DNA of 25,634 nucleotides from assembly GCA_001275005.1 (NCBI GenBank), contig JWZX01003362.1, forward strand, positions 1 through 25,634, given 5' to 3'. Position numbers and translations under genes: made by a program. The first letter of the stretch is position 1; every line of letters starts with the position of its first letter. Below, in pieces: positions 9,247 to 18,000 of the stretch. The DNA comes from Chrysochromulina tobinii (lineage: Eukaryota; Haptophyta; Prymnesiales; Chrysochromulinaceae). A model generated the notes under the pieces. That model ran no database searches. It was given only the letters and a program-made list of their open reading frames with translations, and had not been told where the DNA came from.

Positions 9247-10542
9247 ATGGTCGTGCTCGCCTCAGTCGTCGCTCCTCAGTCGTCGCTCAAGGTCGGTAAA
9301 CCAGAGACCACAACCACGCTGCCCTCTGTGCCGATGCCGATGAGGGCAAGGATGCCAACCAAGTTTGCCTTTGGCGGTGACTACGGTGCCGGCGGCGGTA
9401 GCGCTGGTGGCGGTGACGAAGGTGGCATGTCTATCGTTCGACAAGAGATGCAGTCGCTCGTGTACAAGAATCAGGGACCCCGGAGCGGGCTCAGCGAGTG
9501 GGCAATGCCCATGAAAAAACCACGGAACTGGCGCAACCCTGGGCGCCGAGAAGAGCACCACTTTCGCGGTACATCGATTACGGTTAGGACTCCTCCACAC
9601 GCAGCGACTCGGGACGCACGCAACCCCGACGCACCGTACGTCATCTCACAAGTATTTCCACCGATAGCCCCGAGAACGGCTTCGCACAGCCATCAGCCGC
9701 GCAAGTCATCGGTCGAACCTGCCGAAGCCGCCGAGCCGGCCTACAAGAGCCAGCTGCGTGATGAAGAGCCAGTGACGGAGCATTCAGCCGCCTTCGACGC
9801 GGCGGAGGAAGTTGTGCCCGCTGCGCCCGCCGCCGCCCAAAAGAAGAGCAAGCCGTCCAGGTCAGTGTTTGACGACCAGGTCGCACACTACCATAAGCTG
9901 CTGCGCAGCAAGATGGCCACGCGCTTCTCGACGCTGCGGCGCGTCTTTCGCAAGATCGACGCGGATGCATCGGGCCAGTGCGACCGTGGCGAACTCAAGT
10001 ACATGCTCAACGCGATGTTCAACCTGAGGGTTCCGGACGCGGTCATGGAACGGATGATCGACCTTGCCGACCACGATGGCGATGGCAATATCAGGTTTGA
10101 TGAGTTCGCACGCGTCTTCACAGCCGACGACATCTTCAACATGAAAAACACGCTCTCGGCCGTCGACGTGGCTAAGTATGGGACGGCTGAGGTCGAAGAC
10201 GAGCGCGCGCCGCTCGACCCCCGCAGTCCGACCCACCAGGTGCGCCGGCACCACTCTCATTTCCCACCAGGCGAGTTCGTTGCCACCAACGACGCGGTCT
10301 TCCTCGCGCAAGAGGCGGCGCGCTTCATCCCACGCGTCCTCACTTCTTCGCACGGGCGCGGCTTCGACCACTCGTCGCCTCCTCGCACAACCTTCAAGCC
10401 GCCCAATTTACGAGATCGCGCCGCGAGCCACACGATGCTCGCGGCGGGCAGGTCGACCGGTTGCCGCGTGCCATTCACGCTCGAGTGGCCCCTTCACCTG
10501 GAGGATAACAAAGAGCACAAGGAGGCCTTCATGAAGGCTTGA
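9247..10542 (+). CDS. Two-EF-hand calcium-binding protein with long disordered arms
   Basis: The 431-residue protein has a paired EF-hand at about residues 225-290. The first loop is D238-E249, with D238, D240, S242, D246 and E249 in the liganding positions. The second is D275-E286 (DHDGDGNIRFDE), fully canonical. Both should bind calcium. The N-terminal 200 residues are Gly-, Pro- and Ala-rich with basic patches, and the C-terminal 130 are His/Arg/Pro-rich, with no other domain. The sequence just before the first hand (KMATRFSTLRRVFRKID) resembles EF-hand proteins common in flagellate algae, some of them axonemal; that link is only suggestive. The start is the only ATG near the frame's beginning. 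No signal peptide or membrane segment is visible. Confidence 0.85.
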   Translation: MVVLASVVAPQSSLKVGKPETTTTLPSVPMPMRARMPTKFAFGGDYGAGGGSAGGGDEGGMSIVRQEMQSLVYKNQGPRSGLSEWAMPMKKPRNWRNPGRREEHHFRGTSITVRTPPHAATRDARNPDAPYVISQVFPPIAPRTASHSHQPRKSSVEPAEAAEPAYKSQLRDEEPVTEHSAAFDAAEEVVPAAPAAAQKKSKPSRSVFDDQVAHYHKLLRSKMATRFSTLRRVFRKIDADASGQCDRGELKYMLNAMFNLRVPDAVMERMIDLADHDGDGNIRFDEFARVFTADDIFNMKNTLSAVDVAKYGTAEVEDERAPLDPRSPTHQVRRHHSHFPPGEFVATNDAVFLAQEAARFIPRVLTSSHGRGFDHSSPPRTTFKPPNLRDRAASHTMLAAGRSTGCRVPFTLEWPLHLEDNKEHKEAFMKA

Positions 10543-10999
10543 GGAATACATTGTAACCTCATAAGGGTTAGGGGAAATGTAACCTGCAGCCTTTGCCTGT
10601 TCGGCGCATGAGCTGCGCAATATTGCCATCGACGCCATCGACGAGAAGGTCCCTGAGGGGGCCACTGAGGAGCGCTGACTGAGCGCTGACACGTCGGGCT
10701 CTCGCGTCTCGGCGCGAAAGGAACAAAGGATGCCGCGGTGAAGGGGAGATCTCCGACAAGCAATGCTAATTGATCACTATAAACAATGAGTGTGGTGATC
10801 ATGGTTCGTTTTGGAGATTCTGTTGGCGACGCGCCGCCGCGCGCGAGACGCGAACGGTCGGGTCCCTCCCCTCCCAGAGAAGCGATTGTGTTCACGCACG
10901 ATTCAGCACATCACAAGTGAAAATCACATGTGCGTTGCTGTGATCAGTCATCAAAAGAGTTATCTTTGTCTTCACACCTCCAGTCCAGGCTTTACGTAA
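10543..10999. other. Intergenic spacer with an inverted repeat around TATAAAC
   Basis: This 457-base gap separates two same-strand genes. TGATCAC (10771-10777) and GTGATCA (10795-10801) are perfect inverted repeats flanking TATAAAC, and TGATCA recurs at 10941-10946. This could be part of the promoter of the gene starting at 11000. No coding potential is seen. Confidence 0.4.
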
Positions 11000-12130
11000 A
11001 TGGTGCTCATCAACGGAGCGGCACTCTCTCCAGTGGCGCACGACCTCAAGCGTAAGCAAGCGCTCGCGACCGGGCGCATAACCGACAACGCCACTCGGCT
11101 CACGGCGACGCTCGTCGACCAGTTCGACCTAAGCCGCACCATCTTCAAGACGCTGCCGCCCCGCTCTTTACCGGCACTCTTTGCACGCACTAAGATTGAC
11201 ATGCACTACACCTTTGATCCGAGGCTCGCCGCTGAGATAGAGAAGGCGTATTCGCGCGTGCCTAGGCCGGTAGCCGACGATTCGGCCATCCTCAAGTTCA
11301 TGCACGAGGAGTGCGACTTTTCCATCGAGCATGCTGACGGCTCGTTCCTTGACCACCTTCACTTTTGCCACGAGTACGCGGCACGGTACTACACCACCGC
11401 GTCCTCGTCACCGCGCGTGCTGCTCCTCCACTCCATCATGGGCGTGGGCACCAACTGCTTCCCGATGACGCTCGAGAAGGTGCCGATGCTCAAGTCACTC
11501 GTGAGCGAGAAGGACTTTGCGCAGCTTGAGGCCTTCCCGAGCATCCTCCGGCTACTTATCCATGGCTACTTGCTGAACGAGCTCGCCGCATGCGATGCCA
11601 CCAAGCTCGGGCGCCTGCGCTCCATCCGATTCTACAGTGCGTGCCCACGAACGCGCGCCGCGCTGCCAGCTCCTGATCGTTCCGACTCGCTCTCCCGGGC
11701 GCAACGCCATCCCTCCTCTTCACCCTTTTATGCAACGTGGTTCGCCTCGTCCGTGGTAGGGCTGTTGGACAACGGGCTACTGACACTCACCGCCGCGCAG
11801 CTCTTCGAGAACCTCAACTACCAGATGATCCACGCCATCGACTTTCTGCCGCCCGCTTCATGGAAGCGCACAAGTGGCACATACTTCTTCAACATCTTTG
11901 TGCAGCTGCAGTCGATCCTCGCCCGTGCCGGGCAGCTGCGCGCGCGCGTCGGGTACGACCCCGCTGAGCAGCAGCCACTCGTCGACGGCGCCATTCCGAA
12001 TACATGGCGCCACTACCTTATCGAGCTCCTGCCGACCACAATCGTTATCAACTTGGCCGCGAAAACCATCGCCAAGTATTCAGCCCAGGTGGGCCACTCG
12101 CTAGCATACACGCTTGAGTGGTCCGACTGA
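11000..12130 (+). CDS. Unrecognised protein, probable in-frame intron
   Basis: The frame encodes 376 residues if unspliced. I do not recognise the family, but the composition is that of a folded protein: a conserved-looking stretch HADGSFLDHLHFCHEY followed by VLLLHSIMGVGTNCFP (about residues 111-156), then a long helical region. Residues 213-253 (ACPRTRAAL onward) are suddenly Ser/Pro/Arg-rich. They coincide with a possible 123-base GT-AG intron (11637-11759) whose start GTGCGTGCCC resembles the two confident introns of this window. Removing it keeps the frame, gives Tyr-Arg-Leu-Leu-Asp at the junction and leaves 335 residues. No signal peptide or clear membrane segment is seen. The start is the ATG at 11000. 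That this is a real gene is likely; its function is unknown. Confidence 0.75.
   Translation: MVLINGAALSPVAHDLKRKQALATGRITDNATRLTATLVDQFDLSRTIFKTLPPRSLPALFARTKIDMHYTFDPRLAAEIEKAYSRVPRPVADDSAILKFMHEECDFSIEHADGSFLDHLHFCHEYAARYYTTASSSPRVLLLHSIMGVGTNCFPMTLEKVPMLKSLVSEKDFAQLEAFPSILRLLIHGYLLNELAACDATKLGRLRSIRFYSACPRTRAALPAPDRSDSLSRAQRHPSSSPFYATWFASSVVGLLDNGLLTLTAAQLFENLNYQMIHAIDFLPPASWKRTSGTYFFNIFVQLQSILARAGQLRARVGYDPAEQQPLVDGAIPNTWRHYLIELLPTTIVINLAAKTIAKYSAQVGHSLAYTLEWSD
11637..11759 (+). other. Candidate in-frame intron
   Basis: GTGCGTGCCC at the 5' end, a pyrimidine-rich run CCCTCCTCTTCACCC near 11710-11725 and a terminal AG at 11758-11759 fit an intron of 123 bases, a multiple of three. The residues it would encode look unlike the rest of the protein. 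cDNA is needed, because the frame stays open either way. Confidence 0.5.
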
Positions 12131-12449
12131 GCCGCCGAGGCGGTTGCCGCCGCCGACGAGTACATGCGTCTTCAGCGCTCAGCCAGCGACTCAGCAGGGG
12201 CCACAGTAGATCCTCAGAAGGAGATTTTCGCGAGGACTCCATTGTTTCTCTTGTGATTCGCTAGGTTGTTAAACATGAGACCGTGATTGTAACATGTGAA
12301 TGCCATGTGAATTGTTTACGTGACGATCATGGGATGAACTTATTAGTCATGAACTATGAAGTGCCGTGAATCGCCTTGCGGTCTCGGCTCGGCTCTCGCC
12401 GCAGGCCGCACGACCGCAGCGTTTACACGACGCAGGAACGCCGGCGTCG
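12131..12449. other. Intergenic spacer upstream of the carrier gene
   Basis: The 319-base gap lies between two same-strand genes. It becomes AT-richer after 12240 and holds a direct repeat CATGTGAAT at 12293-12301 and 12304-12312, which could be a binding-site pair. Two ATGs at 12349 and 12356 precede the carrier ATG in other frames. Confidence 0.35.
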
Positions 12450-13655
12450 ATGTTAGTACATGTTCTGGCGACGTCGCTCAGCATCGCGCCGTCGACGCTG
12501 CATCCAATTGTTGCGACGGGCCGCTCACATACACCCGTCTTGTGTGCTATCCAACGTGAGTCCGAGCTAAGCGAGGCAGCATGCCTCAGCGTGTGTTGGG
12601 CAACCCTGGGAACACTCGCAGTTGCTGCCACCGCCACACGATCATGTCTTGGTCCACCCTTAGCCGTTGGCCGCTCGATACTTGCCGGGGGTATTGCTGC
12701 AGCACTCGGGGAGGCGATGTTTTATCCTCTCGAGGTGGCTAAGATGCGGCTGCAGCAGACCGGTATGAATCGGCTCGGGTTGATGGGCGAGCTGAGAGCG
12801 ATACTTGTTGCCGAGAGCGGCCGCTCAATGCTGCTCACTTGGGCCTCCACGCCGGGTGTGGTCGCTGGCGTGCTCCGTGCCGTTGTCTATCATGGGCTTC
12901 GGCTTGGCCTCTTTCCGCCGATTCAGCATGCCCTCATCGCTCTGCTTGCCGGCGGTGGCACCGGTGGCGTTAGCCTGGGCGTGAAGATTCTCATCGGCGC
13001 AGTGTGCGGCGCCGTCGCTGCAGCCCTGACGACACCACTGGATCTCGTCAAGACGCGCCTTGCGGTACGCCCAGATGCATATCCCAACTCGATCGGGGCG
13101 CTTGTCGGCATAGCCAGAGACGGCGCCAGAGCCGCCACAAGCAGCGGTGCAACACGGGGTACCTCGTCCTCTGGTGGTACCTCGTCGACTGTCGGGACTC
13201 CATTCGCTGCTGCCAAGTGGGCGAGTGCATTGTGGCCTCGCGGCGCAATGGCCGCCACGATCGTCCGAGCGGCTCTTGGCTCCGGTGCTCAACTTGCCAG
13301 CTATGATCAGGCGAAACGCTCCCTTACCGCGTTACTCTCCAGTTGTCCGGGAGGCTCCGCGATGGCCATCACCCTGGCGACGGTGGTGTCGGCCGCCGCG
13401 TACGTGACGGCCTCCGCCCCGGCGGATCTCGTCAAGACGCGACTGATGATCCACAAACCAAACAACGGCAGTGCAGCAGGCGCTACCTTGTATGCTGGCC
13501 CACTCGACTGCCTCCGCCGCTCGATAGATGACGAGGGCCTGGCTGTGCTCTTCCGAGGCTGGGGAGCCTCATTCACGCGGCTTCTGCCCGTGCTGCTGCT
13601 CGTGATGCCAATCCTTGAACGACTACGTGCACTTTTCGGCGTTGGGGGCTTCTGA
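12450..13655 (+). CDS. Mitochondrial carrier family protein (SLC25 type)
   Basis: Three carrier repeats can be seen in 401 residues. Their signatures are PLEVAKMRL (93-101), PLDLVKTRL (196-204) and PADLVKTRL (324-332), each the Px[DE]xx[KR]x[KR] motif that closes the matrix gate. The third repeat starts with Ala-Pro-Ala-Asp and keeps the charged residues. Hydrophobic helices precede and follow each motif as expected for six transmembrane spans. The protein is about 100 residues longer than a typical carrier: the N-terminus before the first helix is about 70 residues (possibly targeting), and a Ser/Thr/Gly-rich insert (about 223-255) sits in the second matrix loop. The substrate cannot be told. 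The frame is open from a GTG at 12366, but 12450 is its first ATG. Inner mitochondrial membrane is the usual site; some algal members sit in plastids. Confidence 0.88.
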   Translation: MLVHVLATSLSIAPSTLHPIVATGRSHTPVLCAIQRESELSEAACLSVCWATLGTLAVAATATRSCLGPPLAVGRSILAGGIAAALGEAMFYPLEVAKMRLQQTGMNRLGLMGELRAILVAESGRSMLLTWASTPGVVAGVLRAVVYHGLRLGLFPPIQHALIALLAGGGTGGVSLGVKILIGAVCGAVAAALTTPLDLVKTRLAVRPDAYPNSIGALVGIARDGARAATSSGATRGTSSSGGTSSTVGTPFAAAKWASALWPRGAMAATIVRAALGSGAQLASYDQAKRSLTALLSSCPGGSAMAITLATVVSAAAYVTASAPADLVKTRLMIHKPNNGSAAGATLYAGPLDCLRRSIDDEGLAVLFRGWGASFTRLLPVLLLVMPILERLRALFGVGGF

Positions 13656-14168
13656 AAAAACCTGAGCTGGAGACTGCTTGGGACGATGCGACGTGGATCG
13701 TGGTATTTTTCGGTAATCGCGCTCGCCGGCCGGGGCGTCGTATCGTTGAAACAACACGTTACCGCGCGCTCTCGTTAGACTGGCCCGGAATGAGCAAACA
13801 GAAACAAACAGAAACCCACACACTGCTGTAGCAGACTCCTGCGGGCACGCCGAGCGATGCGCCGTTCCGGCCAAGCTCTCCAACTGCCCGTGCCCGAGGA
13901 GAGGCGCGCCGGACGCGGCGACCGGCGCGTGCCGTGATGACGGAAGGCACTCATCCGAGGACCAGGACGACTCTTTTTCCGGAGATGATTCCGGCGTTTC
14001 GCCGGAGCTGGTGCGAGATGCGCGCAATCCCGTGAAACCCGAACCCGGACTGGCGCGCGCCCACCGGATGTCCGGCGGGGGGTCGCCTGACTTTGCACAC
14101 CGCACCTGTTGCGGATGCGGTGCATGAGCCGTGCGTCTGAGAGCACAGTAGGTACCAAAAGCTTATGC
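13656..14168. other. Intergenic spacer between convergent genes, with a structured segment
   Basis: These 513 bases separate the stops of the carrier and lumenal-protein genes. At 13961-14012, ACCAG pairs with CTGGT around an inner hairpin, TCCGGCG-TTT-CGCCGGA at 13990-14006. It may belong to a 3' UTR. Minus-strand frames here lack domains and overlap the lumenal-protein stop, so I do not call them. Confidence 0.4.
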
Positions 14169-14849
14169 TCATGCACCCTTGTTGATAATATCCTTGTCGC
14201 TGACGCCATCACCAGCCTCGTACTCCTTCTCATTGAGCCTGTTCTCCTCAATGATCTGCGCCTTGGCCTGCTCGACCACCTCTTGAGGCATGTAGCCAAG
14301 GAAGCTATCGATCGACTTTGACACCGATTTAAGCGCGGCGAGCACAAATGTTGACTGCTCACGCGTCAGGTCGTTGGCGACGAGCTTGTCCGGGAAGTAC
14401 TCGAGAATCTGCGTGAGCCCTTCGACAGCGGTATTGCCATAAGAGAGCGCTTGCTGCTGCTGGCCAATCGGCGCGTACGCGGACGCGCGCACAAAGCGGT
14501 CGCGAAGGTCATAGTTGTCGACCATCATGTTGATCGCACGCTTGATGTTCAGCCGCTGAAGCTCTTTGTACTTGCCTGTTGATACGAGGCGCGTCTCCTG
14601 GCCGGTGGCCTCCTGCACTCGTAGGATAAGCACGACTTCGGGTTGTAACAGTTCGGGACTTTTGAACACCTTCGGCGAACCAGCCGCAACAGCGGCCAGC
14701 GGAGGCATGCTGCCCACGCACGCAGCTGCAACGGCGGTGACGGCCGCGGTAAGTGCATCGCGGCGGCTACAAGCAGACGGGCTCGTAGACGATGGGAGCT
14801 GCCAGCACGCCGCGCCCGCCAGCAATACAATTTGTAGAGTGTGCCGCAT
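14169..14849 (-). CDS. Putative thylakoid-lumen protein, conserved plastid family
   Basis: The 226-residue protein starts with a hydrophobic signal (MRHTLQIVLLAGAACW), then a Ser-rich transit-like stretch, then SRRDALTAAVTAVAAAC: a twin-arginine motif followed by a hydrophobic core, and an Ala-x-Ala type site near LAAVAAGS (about residue 57). This three-part leader is what a lumenal protein of a secondary (red-lineage) plastid would need, with Tat transport as the last step. The mature part (about 58-226) is helical, with KYKELQRLNIKRAINMMVD and a C-terminal EENRLNEKEY. It resembles a conserved plastid family I cannot name with certainty; a PsbQ-like helical bundle is possible but unproven. 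It is divergent from the insulysin gene 180 bases away. The plastid call is good; the function is unknown. Confidence 0.75.
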   Translation of the reverse strand: MRHTLQIVLLAGAACWQLPSSTSPSACSRRDALTAAVTAVAAACVGSMPPLAAVAAGSPKVFKSPELLQPEVVLILRVQEATGQETRLVSTGKYKELQRLNIKRAINMMVDNYDLRDRFVRASAYAPIGQQQQALSYGNTAVEGLTQILEYFPDKLVANDLTREQSTFVLAALKSVSKSIDSFLGYMPQEVVEQAKAQIIEENRLNEKEYEAGDGVSDKDIINKGA

Positions 14850-15029
14850 TTTGGATCTCCGATTCCGAGATCACAACGAGGCGCTGGGTTTTCAAACGCA
14901 CATCTCGGGTTCTGGTGAGTGTCGATCCTGTGATACATGGTTTGCGCGCTTGGAACGGCGCGCTATGATGAACGCGTCTCCTCGACATGCCAGCTGCTCG
15001 GGAGCTCGGCGTGCCATTTCGCCACGCGA
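14850..15029. promoter_or_regulatory. Short divergent promoter region
   Basis: Only 180 bases separate the ATG of the lumenal-protein gene (14849) from the preferred ATG of the insulysin gene (15030). If the in-frame ATG at 14937 is used instead, the gap is 87 bases. Shared regulation is inferred from distance alone. Confidence 0.35.
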
Positions 15030-18000
15030 ATGTCGGTGGACATATCGGCAGAAGGTTCCTCTGACGTCACGGTCGCCGCAACACCTGATGTCGTCGACCT
15101 CTCGGCCTTGATTGCCTTTTCGACAGAGGACATTGACAAGCCCGATCTGGATGATCGCAAGTACCGCTACCTTAAGCTCGCCAACAATCTGCAGCTCCTG
15201 CTGGTCTCCGACCCGGAATGCGACCACGCGGCCGCGTGCGCCGATGTCGCCGTTGGATCTGCGAGCGATCCCGAGGAACTTCCGGGTCTCGCGCACTTCC
15301 TTGAGCACATGCTATTCCTCGGTACTGCAAAGTACCCAGCCGAGAACGCGTACCAGAGCTTCCTCGAGCAGCATGGCGGATCGTCGAACGCCTTCACGCA
15401 ACACGAGAACACTACCTGTGCGCCCACTCGCGCACCTGCATGTGCACGCACATTCCTCTCTCCTGCGTGTTCGCCCTCATCTGAAACCTACTGGTATCCA
15501 TTTTGTCCGAACGCGCAGACTATTTCGACGTCCAGCACCCGTTCCTGCTCGGCGCACTCGACCGGTTTGCCCAATTTTTTCTGTGCCCGCTCTTCTCCGA
15601 GAGCGCCACCGAGCGCGAGATGAAGGCCGTTGACTCAGAGAATTCGAAGAACCTGCAGAGCGACGCGTGGAGGCTGCAGCAGCTGTTCAAGGGGGCGGCA
15701 GATCCGCGGCACCCGTGGTCACGCTTCAACGTGGGCTCCATCGAGACGCTCTCCGACAAGCTCGAGAGGTACGTGCGGCTCGAGCTCAGCACGGCGTCCG
15801 TGCCGGCAACCAGAGGCAGCGCCCAGCCGCAGCCTGGCGCGGAGGGGGGCGGCTCGGCCGCCAACGTGGCGACCGCGTCGGTGCACGCGTCGGTGCGCGC
15901 CAAGCACGTTCCCGCGCTCAAAGTGCGTCGCACGCTCATCGACTTCCACAGTCGCCACTACTCGGCCAACCTGATGACGGTCGCCATCCTTGGGCGCGAA
16001 TGCCTCGACACTCTCGCTCAGTGGGCGGTGCCCCTCTTCGCGACGGTGCCCGATCAGAAGCTGCCGCGGCCCAAGTTCGACGTGGAGCCATACCCTCTGA
16101 GCCGGCTGAACAACTACTATCGGATTGTGCCAGTCAAGAACTTCTCGTCGCTGACGGTGACGTGGGCGCTCCCGCCGATCACCGAGCAGGTCCACTCGAA
16201 GCCCTTCCGCTACGTCTCGCACCTGCTGGGACATGAGAGTGAGGGCTCGCTCCTCTCTCTCCTGAAGAACAAGGGGTGGGCAGACCAGCTGATGGCCGGC
16301 GAATCACGCTCGCATTCGGACTTCGCCTGCTTCGACGTGACCATCGAACTGACCGATGAGGCCGATGCTCACGTAGACGAGATTATCGGGCTAATCTTCG
16401 CTTACATACGCCTCATCGCCGCTGAGCCCGAGCCACAGCGATGGGTGTTCGACGAGATGCGAGACCTTGCGTCGGTCTCGTTCCGCTTTCGGGACGTTGT
16501 CGAGCCGTCGAGTCTGGTGATGGCCCTCGCCGCCTCGCTCCAGCTCCATCCGCCCAAGCTTGCGCACTCACACCCGTACCTCTACGACGAGTGGAGGCCC
16601 GACCTCATCAGCGACCTGCTCATGCTGATGACGCCGCAACGCGCGACGGTGAGCCACGTGTCGCGCGTGCACGAGAGCATCGCGACGAGCCGCGAGCGGT
16701 GGTACGGTACCATGTATCAACGCACACCCATCTCGGACGCGCTCCTCGCGCAATGGAGCGCGGTGCCGCTGCATCCGGAGCTCCATTTCCCCACACCCAA
16801 CCCATTCATCCCGACGGACTTTGCACTCGTGTGCGACTCTGAGGTGGGCAAGGCTGAGGAGGCCGCCGCCGCGCAAGCTGAAGCAGCGGCTACCGCGGCT
16901 GCAACGAGCGCGGCGCATACTGCTGGCAACGCCCCCAATGCAGCAGCGGTTGAACTCGACGTGTCGCGTGGTCTGCATCCGGGGGTCTGCTGCGATCGGT
17001 CGGGCACGGGCGTGCCGATCCTCGGGCTCCGATACCACCTGAAGGGGAAGGACTATGACCTGTGCCAGGCTGAGTACGACAAGCTCACTGACGCTGACAA
17101 GCAGCTGTACGAGGCGATCCCGCCGCCTCACATGCCGCCTCCGCCGCCGCCGTGTGCGCAGCTGCTCGAGCTGACGAAACCCAAGCCGGAGGATCGCCTG
17201 GGACTCTCGTTTGAGTCGTGGGCGTTGTATCCCTACCTCGGGCTCGTAGTCGACAAGGTACACAAGGGCTTCTTGATAGAGGCGTCGCAACTGCTTGCGC
17301 AGGGTGACGTGGTGCACGAAATCGACGGGCGTGCCGTCTCGCAGCCCAACGAGGGGGCGGCGGTGCTGCGCGTGGCTCACGGCACTATCCGGCTGAACGT
17401 CACACGCAAGGCAGACCTGCCCAAGGTCAAAGAGGCCGCTGCCGCCGCTGTCGCCGCCGCCAAGGCAGGCCCCACACCGCCACCCCCTTTGGTGGCCATC
17501 GCTGCTGCTAGCGATGGCAGTGGGGCGCCGTGCAAGGTCCCACGGTTGATTCGATCCGACGGGCTGGCACAGCTGTGGCACAAGACTGATCGCACCTTCC
17601 GGAGGCCAAAGACGTCGATCATGATGGACATCGCGTCGCCGCACTCGTACGTCTCACCCGAGGCTGCGTGCCTCACCCGCCTCTTTTTCCGCCTCCTGCA
17701 GGACGAGCTGACGGAGTTCGTGTACCCTGCCGAGTGTGCCGGGCTGCACTACTCGGTTTACAACTCGACCTCGGGCCTGCGACTCTCCGTGGGCGGGTAC
17801 AATCACAAGCTGCCCGCACTGCTCGAAAAGGTGCTTGGGCGGCTCGCCACGCCCACGCTCGACGCGAGCCGCTTCCAAGTGCAGAAGGACCTTCAGCTCA
17901 AGGAGTATAGCAACTTCTTCAAAGGGCAGCCGCACGCGCTCGCGCGCTACGCGGCCTCGCACCTGCTTGAGATGAGCCGATGGCACATGCTCGAGTATAT

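Noticed and set aside
13623-14105. 160-residue minus-strand frame in the carrier/lumenal-protein spacer
   Set aside because: It starts at a GTG, overlaps the carrier end, is Ser/Arg-rich and has no recognisable domain.
15418-15623. Read-through end of the first insulysin frame as a short separate protein
   Set aside because: The tail after ENTT is Thr/Ser/Arg-rich and unlike the family, while splicing restores the conserved sequence exactly.
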